From the NCBI GenBank assembly GCA_022360075.1, contig JAKSDN010000933.1, forward strand, positions 1 through 9,820: a stretch of DNA of 9,820 bases, read 5' to 3'. Positions within the stretch are counted from its first letter, which is position 1. Each line of letters opens with the position of its first letter. The stretch comes from Kiloniellales bacterium (GTDB lineage: Bacteria; Pseudomonadota; Alphaproteobacteria; Kiloniellales; JAKSDN01). Position numbers and translations under genes: made by a program. Shown piece after piece: positions 1-5,453 of the stretch. The notes under the pieces were generated by a model, which saw only the letters and a program-made list of their open reading frames with translations, had not been told where the DNA came from and did no database searches.

Positions 1-1008
1 GCTCGCGGGACCATCTAGCTGGAACAGCGCCAAGTCCTCTCCCAGCGCCTGATCGAAGTATTCGACCTCGCGGTAATCCGGCCAGGCCGTCGCGCTCAGT
101 GGCGCATAGCTGTCGTAGTCGATCCAGACACCCGAAAGATCGACGCGCGGATGCTCGTGCACGAGCGTCTCGACACCGGTCTCCAGATCCAGTTGCACCA
201 AGGCAATGCGGTCGCGGCCGCGGTTGGACATCGCCCAGACCGACTTGGCGCCGGCGGGCGGACGGCCCTGGCCCCAGAAGGACTCGTCGAATTCCCAATC
301 GATCAGCAGGCGCCAGCCACCGTCTTCCGTCGGCACCTGGAGGCCGCGCCGTCCCTCGCCGAGGCGGCGAAAGCGGGCGATGATGTTGCCCTCCCGGTCG
401 GTCATCCAGCCCTGGCCCCTGTCGTCGGTCTCGGCCAGGCGCCTCAGGTCGCCGCTCGCGAGATCGAGCTCGAAGAGATCGTGCAGCGAAGGGTCGCGGT
501 CGTTGAGCCGCACCAGGGCGCGCGTCGGCTCCTCGCGGAAGCCTTGGTGCCACCAGACCGTCGCGCCTTCCAGCGGCGTCCGGTTGCGCGGCACGGGCGT
601 CGGCTCGGCCGTGTCGAGCGTGTAGAGGTGGTAATTCTCGTCACCGTCGTTGTCCCAGTAGAAGACCAGGTGGCGGTTGTCGTAGGCCCAATAGGCCCGA
701 TAGACCGGCTTCTCCGCCTCGATGATCCGGGGCGCGCTACCGTCGAGCTCGCGCAGATGGAGCGTCGGTTTGCCGTCGACATAGGCGATCCAGACCAGCC
801 GCCGCCCGTCCGGCGAGACCCGATAGTTCCAGCTCCGGCTCTGATCGGCGAAGAAGTCCTCCGCCGGGATCAGCGGTGGCAGCGCGGCGTCTTGCAGGCT
901 CGGATGGGTCGCGGGGCGCTGTGCCAGCGCTGACGGGAGAAATCCGAGGCCGACGAAAAGCAGGACGATCGGAACGAAAACCGAAGAACGCGTGAGAGCG
1001 GTCAACAT
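1..1008 (-). CDS. S9-family serine peptidase, N-terminal part (partial, runs off left edge)
   Basis: The minus-strand frame is open from an ATG at 1008 to base 1: 336 codons with no stop. Residues 1-29 look like a Sec signal peptide: a basic start, a hydrophobic core (VFVPIVLLFVGLGFL) and an ALA|Q cleavage site near 29/30, so the mature protein should be periplasmic or secreted. After it come repeated beta-propeller-like blades (for example VSPDGRRLVWIAYVDG, then YDNRHLVFYWDNDGDENY at about 107-124), typical of the N-terminal domain of prolyl oligopeptidase-like (S9, S9C-type) peptidases. The Ser-Asp-His alpha/beta-hydrolase domain would lie beyond the left edge, so catalysis cannot be confirmed here. 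An in-frame TGA three codons upstream and a GGTGA ribosome-binding site at about 1015-1019 fix the start. Family assignment is from recognition of the propeller pattern; exact substrate is unknown. Confidence 0.8.
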   Translation of the reverse strand, partial: MLTALTRSSVFVPIVLLFVGLGFLPSALAQRPATHPSLQDAALPPLIPAEDFFADQSRSWNYRVSPDGRRLVWIAYVDGKPTLHLRELDGSAPRIIEAEKPVYRAYWAYDNRHLVFYWDNDGDENYHLYTLDTAEPTPVPRNRTPLEGATVWWHQGFREEPTRALVRLNDRDPSLHDLFELDLASGDLRRLAETDDRGQGWMTDREGNIIARFRRLGEGRRGLQVPTEDGGWRLLIDWEFDESFWGQGRPPAGAKSVWAMSNRGRDRIALVQLDLETGVETLVHEHPRVDLSGVWIDYDSYAPLSATAWPDYREVEYFDQALGEDLALFQLDGPAS

Positions 1009-1123
1009 CGAGGGTCACCATTTGAGACGATCGGGCTTCGGCGGGCTTCGCTGGAGTGAACTACCGTTTGCTGTTGCCAATCAAGGGACAGGACTGTGAC
1101 CGTGGAATGGCGGTCCTCTGCTT

Positions 1124-1278
1124 GGTCCGCTCCGCGGACGCCCCCTCCTCGATCCTCCCCCTCAAGGGGGGAGGAAGAACTCGGCGCCAAGTCTCTGATA
1201 TCCCTCGCCCCTTGAGGGGGAGCGGCATAGTCGCGCGGCCGCAGGCCACCAGGGTAGGGGGCGTCCGCGAAGCGGACC
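1124..1278. repeat. Inverted-pair intergenic repeat with nested arms
   Basis: Two 22-bp arms, 1124-1145 and 1257-1278, are reverse complements with one mismatch (outer sequence GGTCCGCT...GGACGCCCCC). Inside them a second pair, 1155-1169 and 1208-1222 (CTCCCCCTCAAGGGG and its complement), matches perfectly, and the left member is itself close to a palindrome (1154-1174). The whole can fold into a long cruciform or RNA hairpin. Similar outer arms (CTC..TTGGTCCGC) seem to extend a few bases further out. The type resembles repeats scattered between genes in alphaproteobacteria, and open frames across it are by-products of the repeat. It fills most of the 295-bp gap between the guanidino hydrolase gene and the S9 peptidase gene. 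No T-tract follows the hairpins, so it is not a clear terminator. Confidence 0.85.
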
Positions 1279-1303
1279 AACAAAGAGAGGGCACACCCGA
1301 AAC

Positions 1304-2167
1304 CTAATCCGCCAGGCTCTCGCGCTTCAGCGGCATGGTCATGCAGTGCACCCCGCCGCCGCCCTTGGTGAAAAGATCGAGCTCGGGATCGAACACCGCG
1401 AGGCCCTCGGCGCGCAGCCGCTCGTTGAGCTTGGCGTTGTGGCGCGGCGAGATCACGCGGTGGCCGCCGAGCGCCAGCAGGTTGCAGCCGAGCTGCATGG
1501 TCTCCTTGTAATGCACCGGCACCAAGCGGATGCCGTTGCCGCGCAGCCAGTCGGTCAGGCCATCGTCCATCACTTCGGTACAAGCCACGGCCAAACCCTC
1601 GGCGGCCATGCAGAACATCACGTCCAGATGCAGGAAGTGCTCGGCAAAGGGCTGCAAGCGGACCTCCCAGCCTTCGGCCTCGAACCAGCGCGCGAACTGC
1701 CGGGCGCCCGCCTCGTTGCTGCGGCCGCCGCTGTAGCCGATCAGCAGCAGGCCTGGGCGGATAATGTGGATGTCGCCGCCCTCGAGCGTGCCCGAGGTGC
1801 AGTAGCGCCAGACGCCCTCGCCCCGCTCCTGGTAGAACCGGATGACCGCGGCGTACTCGCCGCGCCGCTGCGGCTTGTGGAGCTGCGTGACCGCCGGGCC
1901 CCAGGGCGTCATCTGGCTCGAATCCCGGGTGTAGACCTGGTACTTCAGTTCGGCATCCGGCTCCAAGAAGTGGCAGGTGACCCCGGCCTGCTCGAGTGCG
2001 TCGACCATCTCGCCGTACTGCGCCTGCGCGGCCTGAAGGTCCAAGCGCAGGCCGCCGCTCAGGGTTGCCTCGGCCACGGCGTTCAGCGGCAGCCAGTCGT
2101 AGTGCTCGGGCGGGCAGAGCAGGACCTCCTGCAAGAGGCCGGTCTCGGAATCCATTGACCAGGTCAT
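1304..2167 (-). CDS. Dimethylarginine dimethylaminohydrolase / amidinotransferase-fold family protein
   Basis: This 287-residue protein belongs to the pentein (guanidino-group modifying) superfamily, which hydrolyses or transfers the amidino group of arginine-like substrates through a covalent cysteine intermediate. The visible catalytic set is complete: Arg81-Asp82 in YTRDSS, Glu129-Asp132 in LEGGD, His180-Asp182 in HLD, and Cys275 in the C-terminal GGGGVHCMTMPL. Length fits the single-domain members (about 250-310 residues). No signal peptide is seen, so it should be cytoplasmic. Start: ATG at 2167, with AAGGG about 9 nt upstream; codon 5 is a second ATG with less support. The gene is divergent from trmFO. 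Which substrate it uses (dimethylarginine, citrulline, arginine, agmatine or another) cannot be decided from these motifs; the HLD and VHC context makes a DDAH-like or citrullinase-like activity plausible. Confidence 0.88.
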   Translation of the reverse strand: MTWSMDSETGLLQEVLLCPPEHYDWLPLNAVAEATLSGGLRLDLQAAQAQYGEMVDALEQAGVTCHFLEPDAELKYQVYTRDSSQMTPWGPAVTQLHKPQRRGEYAAVIRFYQERGEGVWRYCTSGTLEGGDIHIIRPGLLLIGYSGGRSNEAGARQFARWFEAEGWEVRLQPFAEHFLHLDVMFCMAAEGLAVACTEVMDDGLTDWLRGNGIRLVPVHYKETMQLGCNLLALGGHRVISPRHNAKLNERLRAEGLAVFDPELDLFTKGGGGVHCMTMPLKRESLAD

Positions 2168-2331
2168 TCACGGCCCTTCATGTCAGACGGCTTCGGTAAA
2201 ACCGGGTGAAGGTGGCACGGATGCGCCGGTACGAACAAGCTGGCGCCCGCGGCGCGGCGCCGGCTTTCATCCCGCGGTCTCAAGGGTGATACTATCGTCG
2301 AGCGGAATCGCGGAGACCTGAGCTGAGCGAC
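2168..2331. other. Divergent intergenic spacer between the guanidino hydrolase gene and trmFO
   Basis: This 164-bp spacer should hold the promoters of both divergent genes. I see no good sigma-70 pair for either. For trmFO, GATACT at 2288-2293 could be a -10 element, but the best -35 candidate at 17 nt spacing (TTTCAT, 2265-2270) is poor. No clear operator, riboswitch or repeat was recognised. Confidence 0.4.
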
Positions 2332-3684
2332 ATGAACCCCATCCACGTCATCGGCGGCGGCCTGGCCGGCAGCGAGGCGGCTTGGCAGATCGCGCGGGCG
2401 GGCGTGCCGGCGGTGCTGCACGAGATGCGGCCCGCGCGCGGCACTGAGGCGCACAAGACCGACGGCCTGGCCGAGCTGGTCTGCTCGAACTCCTTCCGCT
2501 CCGACGACGCCGAGGGCAACGCGGTCGGCCTGCTGCACGCGGAGATGCGCCGCCTCGGCTCGCTGATCCTGCGCGCGGGCGATGCCAACAAGCTGCCCGC
2601 CGGCGGTGCCCTGGCGGTGGACCGCGACGGCTTCTCGCAGGCAGTGACCGCGGCGCTGGAATCCGAGCCGCTGATCGAGATCCGGCGCGAAGAAGTCGGC
2701 GCCCTGCCGCCGGAGGCCTGGGACTCCGTGATCGTCGCCACCGGGCCCCTGACTTCGCCCGCCTTGAGCGAAGCGATCCTGGGTCTGACCGGCGAGGAGG
2801 CTCTAGCTTTCTTCGACGCCATCGCGCCGATCGTGCACCGCGAGACCATCGACTTCGAGACAGCCTGGTTCCAGTCGCGCTACGACAAGGTCGGACCCGG
2901 CGGCGACGGCAAGGACTACATCAACTGCCCGATGGACCAGGCCCAGTACGAGGCCTTCATCGATGCCCTGTTGGCCGGCGACAAAACCCAGTTCAAGGAC
3001 TGGGAGAAATCCACGCCCTACTTCGAGGGCTGCCTGCCGATCGAGGTCATGGCGGAGCGCGGCCGCGAGACCCTGCGCTTCGGCCCCATGAAGCCGGTCG
3101 GCCTGAGCGACCCGCGCACAGGCACGCGGCCCCACGCCGTGGTCCAACTGCGCCAGGACAACGCGCTGGGCACGCTCTACAACATGGTCGGCTTCCAGAC
3201 CAAGCTGAAGTACGGCGAGCAGGCGCGGATCTTTCGCAGCATCCCGGGCCTGGAGCGCGTGGAGTTCGCCAGGCTCGGCGGGCTGCATCGCAACACCTTT
3301 CTGAACGCGCCGCGCCTGCTCGACAGCAGCTTGCGCATGAAGGCCTGTCCGCGCCTGCGTTTTGCCGGCCAGATCACCGGGGTCGAGGGCTATGTCGAGT
3401 CCGCGGCGATCGGTCTGCTGTGCGGGCGCTTCGCCGCCGCCGAGCGGCGCGGCCTGGCGCCCTCGCTGCCGCCCGCCACGACGGCCCACGGCGCGCTGCT
3501 CGGCCACATAACCGGCGGCGCAGAGGCCGCCACCTTCCAGCCGATGAACGTCAACTTCGGGCTGTTCCCGCCGCTTTCGGAGGGCCGGCGGGTCAAGCGC
3601 CGCGAGCGCAAGCCGCTCATGGCCGCGCGCGCCCTGGCCGACCTGGAGGCCTGGCTCGGCGCGGAGATGCGCGCAGCGGAGTGA
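2332..3684 (+). CDS. trmFO: TrmFO, folate/FAD-dependent tRNA (uracil-54-C5)-methyltransferase
   Basis: TrmFO makes 5-methyluridine at position 54 of the T-loop of tRNA, using methylenetetrahydrofolate as carbon donor and FADH2 as reductant; it acts in the cytoplasm. The 450-residue length is normal for the family. The N-terminus carries a dinucleotide-binding [11 protein letters not shown] motif (residues 8-18) for [13 protein letters not shown] (Cys51) and FEGCLPIE (Cys234) match the two conserved cysteine positions known to matter in characterised TrmFO proteins. The C-terminal block [24 protein letters not shown] is also diagnostic. The ATG at 2332 gives an N-terminus beginning directly at the FAD-binding strand; only weak purine-rich sequence (GAGCTGAG) precedes it. 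The stop is 7 bp before the TerB-like start, suggesting one transcript. Orthologues in this class replace the SAM-dependent TrmA of enterobacteria. Confidence 0.97.
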   Translation: MNPIHVIGGGLAGSEAAWQIARAGVPAVLHEMRPARGTEAHKTDGLAELVCSNSFRSDDAEGNAVGLLHAEMRRLGSLILRAGDANKLPAGGALAVDRDGFSQAVTAALESEPLIEIRREEVGALPPEAWDSVIVATGPLTSPALSEAILGLTGEEALAFFDAIAPIVHRETIDFETAWFQSRYDKVGPGGDGKDYINCPMDQAQYEAFIDALLAGDKTQFKDWEKSTPYFEGCLPIEVMAERGRETLRFGPMKPVGLSDPRTGTRPHAVVQLRQDNALGTLYNMVGFQTKLKYGEQARIFRSIPGLERVEFARLGGLHRNTFLNAPRLLDSSLRMKACPRLRFAGQITGVEGYVESAAIGLLCGRFAAAERRGLAPSLPPATTAHGALLGHITGGAEAATFQPMNVNFGLFPPLSEGRRVKRRERKPLMAARALADLEAWLGAEMRAAE

Positions 3685-3691
3685 CTCGACG

Positions 3692-4138
3692 ATGACCATC
3701 AGCGACATCATCGGCCGGTTGAAGGAGAGCCTCGGCGCCCAGGCCGAGCGGCATCGCAACCGGCCGTTCCTGGAAGCGACCATGGCCGCCTGCGCCCTGG
3801 TCGCCTATGCCGACGAGACCGTGACTTTCTCCGAGCGCTCGCAGCTCGACCAGGCGCTCGAGCGCCTGACCCAACTCAAGATCTTCGATCCGCACGAGGG
3901 CGTGAACGTCTTCGACGAGACCATCGAGGCGCTCAAGGCCGATCCCGACGCCGGCAAGACGGCGGTGCTCGCGCGCGTGCGCCGCTTCGCCGACGATCCG
4001 GAGGCGGCGCGGCTCCTCGTGCGGGTTTGCCACGCTATCAGCTGGGCCGACGGCGACGTCAGCGCCGACGAGCGGGCGCGCATCGACGAGGTCTGCGCGA
4101 CGCTGGGCCTCGCCTTCGAGGACTGCGTCGCGGCCTGA
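3692..4138 (+). CDS. TerB-like (tellurite resistance TerB family) helical protein
   Basis: This 148-residue, all-helical, acidic cytoplasmic protein has two TerB-type half motifs: CALVAYADETVTFSER (about residues 34-49) and ISWADGDVSADERARIDEVC (about 117-137). Both carry the A-D-G/E-x-V-x-x-x-E pattern whose acidic residues form the metal-binding site in known TerB structures. Similar domains occur in TerB itself and at the end of DjlA-type co-chaperones; no J domain is present here, and no other ter genes are near, so tellurite resistance should not be assumed. The ATG lies 7 bp after the trmFO stop, with GGAG at 3678-3681 overlapping the trmFO end, which points to co-transcription and perhaps translational coupling. 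Repeats begin about 60 bp after its stop; no intrinsic terminator was seen between them. Function beyond the domain name is unknown. Confidence 0.85.
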   Translation: MTISDIIGRLKESLGAQAERHRNRPFLEATMAACALVAYADETVTFSERSQLDQALERLTQLKIFDPHEGVNVFDETIEALKADPDAGKTAVLARVRRFADDPEAARLLVRVCHAISWADGDVSADERARIDEVCATLGLAFEDCVAA

Positions 4139-4198
4139 GGGTCTAAATCCTTACAGGAAAAGGGCACAAAGGGGCTTGGAGCGCTGGATGAAGCGCTT

Positions 4199-4242
4199 GC
4201 GTGCTTCGAGACGCGCTCTATCGAGCGCTCCTCAGCATGAGG
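4199..4242 (+). repeat. Hairpin repeat, copy A
   Basis: 44-bp interspersed repeat beginning GCGTGCTTCGAGACGC and ending GCTCCTCAGCATGAGG. Its apex GCGCTC-TATC-GAGCGC (4213-4228) is a perfect 6-bp stem. It faces copy B across a 28-bp spacer (4243-4270), giving an inverted pair. The same type of repeat is common between genes of alphaproteobacteria. Confidence 0.88.
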
Positions 4243-4334
4243 TCCAATCTTCATGCCATCGAAGATCGATCCTCATGCTGAGAGCTTGTGAATATTTTGG
4301 CTCGAGCTTTCGGACGGTGCTGCATGATCATCCT

Positions 4335-4378
4335 GCGTCCTTCGAGACGCGCCCTGGAGGACGCTCCTCAGGATGAGG
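4335..4378 (+). repeat. Hairpin repeat, copy C (inside the inserted element)
   Basis: 44-bp repeat, GCGTCCTTCGAGACGC ... GCTCCTCAGGATGAGG. It differs from copies A and B by the paired change TGCT/AGCA to TCCT/AGGA. Its apex stem GCGCCC/GGACGC (4349-4364) pairs at 5 of 6 positions. Confidence 0.87.
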
Positions 4379-4405
4379 TAAGCCTTTGATGGCATTAAGA
4401 AATGT

Positions 4406-4449
4406 CCTCATCCTGAGGAGCCCGCCTTGGCGGGCGTCTCGAAGGACGC
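4406..4449 (-). repeat. Hairpin repeat, copy D (inside the inserted element)
   Basis: 44-bp inverted partner of copy C: CCTCATCCTGAGGAGC ... GCGTCTCGAAGGACGC. Its apex GCCCGCC-TT-GGCGGGC (4420-4435) is a perfect 7-bp stem. A 27-bp spacer separates copies C and D, close to the 28 bp between A and B. Confidence 0.88.
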
Positions 4450-4565
4450 ACGATTGCATTCCAGCCACACGTCAATTTTTTCACAAGCTCTGAGGAGCCC
4501 CGAAGGGGCGTCTCGAAGCACGCACGTCAGTGCTGCAGGCAAGGCCAGACAGTTCAGATGCCACG

Positions 4566-4640
4566 ATTTGATCTGTTCTAGAATAATTCGTGTTCCTTGG
4601 TAATATATTATATCTCAAATGGAAATAATCTAGCTATGGA
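4566..4640. promoter_or_regulatory. AT-rich island, probable promoter region of the small basic protein gene
   Basis: In otherwise GC-rich DNA this stretch is strongly AT-rich, with TAATATATTATATC at 4601-4614. TATATT (4604-4609) or TATATC (4609-4614) could serve as a -10 element, about 55-65 bp before the start at 4668. No convincing -35 hexamer sits at normal spacing. The promoter role is inferred from composition and position. Confidence 0.35.
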
Positions 4641-4653
4641 TCAGTGCGCTCGA

Positions 4654-4660
4654 AAGGGAG
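4654..4660 (+). promoter_or_regulatory. Ribosome binding site that decides the start at 4668
   Basis: AAGGGAG lies 7 nt before the ATG at 4668, close to ideal. It favours this start over the in-frame ATG at 4644, which lies upstream of the site and has no comparable one. Confidence 0.7.
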
Positions 4661-4667
4661 CCGATCC

Positions 4668-4901
4668 ATGTCTCGAAAGCGATCCTCTTCGCCGCCGCTG
4701 GGACCGCCCGAGTTCGAACGACGCCTCGTCGCAACGCTCACGTCGCGCCAGATGGAGGCCTACCTGCGCCGTGGCCACCACGAGCGGAGTATCGCTGTCT
4801 TGGGTCTGCTGAACCGCCTCGCGCGCTGGCTCAAGAGCCTTTTCCCGTCGGGCGAGCGGATCGACGTGCCGCCTGGAAAGCGCTCGCGCAGCCTGCGCTG
4901 A
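4668..4901 (+). CDS. Small basic hypothetical protein (77 aa)
   Basis: I do not recognise this protein. It begins MSRKRSSSPPLGPPEFERRL, with a basic, Pro/Ser-rich N-terminal stretch. It continues with a likely helical segment of about residues 26-60 (SRQMEAYLRRGHHERSIAVLGLLNRLARWLKSLFP) that is amphipathic, with hydrophobic and Arg/His/Lys faces, and ends in a basic tail (PPGKRSRSLR). There is no signal peptide and no full membrane span; binding to the membrane surface or to nucleic acid is possible but only inference. Its general look, a short Arg-rich helix, recalls the many small DUF1127-like proteins of alphaproteobacteria, though I cannot show homology. Support for expression: a strong AAGGGAG site at 7 nt and an AT-rich island upstream. 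Against: short length and no recognised family. Confidence 0.6.
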   Translation: MSRKRSSSPPLGPPEFERRLVATLTSRQMEAYLRRGHHERSIAVLGLLNRLARWLKSLFPSGERIDVPPGKRSRSLR

Positions 4902-4920
4902 TCCTGGAACAGCGTTGAAG

Positions 4921-4950
4921 GCTGGCCGGCAATCGCCGGCCGGCTATAAT
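4921..4950 (+). promoter_or_regulatory. Perfect GC hairpin followed directly by a consensus TATAAT
   Basis: GGCCGGC-AATC-GCCGGCC (4924-4941) is a perfect 7-bp stem, extendable to 10 bp with one G.T pair (4921-4944). TATAAT (4945-4950) follows at once and is the best -10 match in the region for the DUF4399 gene at 5015. TTGAAG (4915-4920) precedes the hairpin, but at 24 nt spacing, far too long for ordinary sigma-70 use. The hairpin could instead end the small-protein transcript (stop at 4899-4901), though no T-run follows. Role uncertain. Confidence 0.4.
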
Positions 4951-5003
4951 TCTGCCAGCGGGTCACCTGAGATCGGCGGCCCCCATCGACAAAATGCGGA
5001 TTC

Positions 5004-5009
5004 AGGGGA
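5004..5009 (+). promoter_or_regulatory. Ribosome binding site that decides the DUF4399 start
   Basis: AGGGGA lies 5 nt before the ATG at 5015. The in-frame ATG at 4994 lies upstream of this site and has no purine-rich sequence before it, so 5015 is preferred. Confidence 0.65.
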
Positions 5010-5014
5010 ATGGC

Positions 5015-5434
5015 ATGGCTCATCGACTGCTCACGGCTTTCGCCGCCGTCTTGGTCTTCAGCGCGCCGGCACTCGCCGGTGAAACGCCCTCGCCTGCCGG
5101 CGCCAAGGTCTATTTCATCTCGCCGAGCGACGGCGCCACGGTCGACAGTCCGGTGACGGTCCAATTCGGTCTCAAGGGCATGGGCGTGGCCCCGGCCGGG
5201 ACCGAGAAGGAGAAGACCGGCCACCATCATCTGATCATCAACGCCGAGCTGCCGTCTATGGACGATCCGATCCCCGCCGACGACAACTACCGGCATTTCG
5301 GCGGCGGACAGACGGAAGTCTCGGTCGAGCTGCCCGCGGGCACGCATACGCTGCAGCTCCTGCTCGGCGACCAGAACCATATCCCGCACGATCCGCCGGT
5401 CATGTCGGAGCGGATCACGATTACCGTGCAGTGA
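5015..5434 (+). CDS. Exported DUF4399-domain protein
   Basis: From the ATG at 5015 the protein has 139 residues (146 if it began at 4994). Residues 1-21 form a clear Sec signal peptide, MAHRLLTAFAAVLVFSAPALA, cleaved before Gly22, so it should act in the periplasm. The rest fits DUF4399: VYFISPSDGATVDSPVTVQF (32-51), TGHHHLIIN (68-76), HFGGGQTE (94-101) and LPAGTHTLQLLLGDQNHIP (106-124). The fold is probably a small immunoglobulin-like beta sandwich. Seven histidines (70, 71, 72, 94, 111, 122, 125) fall in the conserved blocks, which would suit metal binding, but this is inference and the family has no settled function. It converges on the SQS/PSY-family gene, with only 19 bp between the stops and no obvious terminator there. 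Confidence 0.88.
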   Translation: MAHRLLTAFAAVLVFSAPALAGETPSPAGAKVYFISPSDGATVDSPVTVQFGLKGMGVAPAGTEKEKTGHHHLIINAELPSMDDPIPADDNYRHFGGGQTEVSVELPAGTHTLQLLLGDQNHIPHDPPVMSERITITVQ

Positions 5435-5453
5435 GCGGCCGAGCGGCGCCGGG

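Larger units (their letters stand above)
4283..4489. mobile_element. MITE-like 207-bp element with terminal inverted repeats, inserted in repeat copy B
   Basis: The left end AGCTTGTGAATATTTTGGC (4283-4301) and the right end (4471-4489, reverse complement AGCTTGTGAAAAAATTGAC) match at the first 10 positions and 15 of 19 overall. CTGAG flanks it on both sides (4278-4282 and 4490-4494), as a 5-bp target duplication would. Removing the element and one CTGAG restores an intact hairpin repeat. The ends can also be read as 11-12 bp inverted repeats with a shorter duplication, because the junction is itself symmetrical. The interior has no coding capacity: it holds hairpin repeat copies C and D as an inverted pair, flanked by weakly complementary sequence, so the whole element can fold back. 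It would need a transposase supplied elsewhere; the family was not recognised. Confidence 0.72.
4271..4523 (-). repeat. Hairpin repeat, copy B, split by an insertion
   Basis: The two halves are 4271-4282 and 4495-4523. Joined at CTGAG, they rebuild a 41-bp repeat, CCTCATGCTGAGGAGC plus apex plus GCGTCTCGAAGCACGC, identical to inverted copy A outside the apex. The rebuilt apex is GCCCC-GAA-GGGGC (4497-4509). The split is explained by the 207-bp element at 4283-4489 and a duplicated CTGAG. Confidence 0.85.

Noticed and set aside
1056..1307. Short open frames on both strands across the repeat at 1124-1278
   Set aside because: They are translations of the inverted repeat (CTCCCCCTCAAGGGG arms), overlap each other and have no supporting ribosome binding site or family.
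1002..2171. Long minus-strand frame of 389 codons overlapping the guanidino hydrolase gene
   Set aside because: It is a GC-driven shadow frame with low-complexity Arg/Ala/Gly sequence and no domain; the frame at 1304-2167 has all catalytic motifs.
2194..2204. Small dyad CGGT-AAA-ACCG in the divergent spacer as an operator
   Set aside because: Only 4 bp per arm, expected often by chance, and not placed at a recognisable promoter.
2803..3783. 326-codon minus-strand frame antisense to trmFO
   Set aside because: Typical antisense frame in high-GC coding DNA; it lies fully across the conserved trmFO gene and has no recognisable family.
4199..4449. Possible CRISPR array
   Set aside because: Copies alternate in orientation, spacers are few and unequal, and each unit is a hairpin; this is an inverted-pair interspersed repeat, not a direct-repeat array.
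4597..4812. 71-codon plus-strand frame overlapping the small basic protein gene
   Set aside because: Its start lies in the AT-rich island without a ribosome binding site, and it competes with the better supported frame starting at 4668.
5435..5453. Bidirectional terminator between the convergent DUF4399 and SQS/PSY-family genes
   Set aside because: Only 19 bp, with no stable stem followed by a T-run on either strand.
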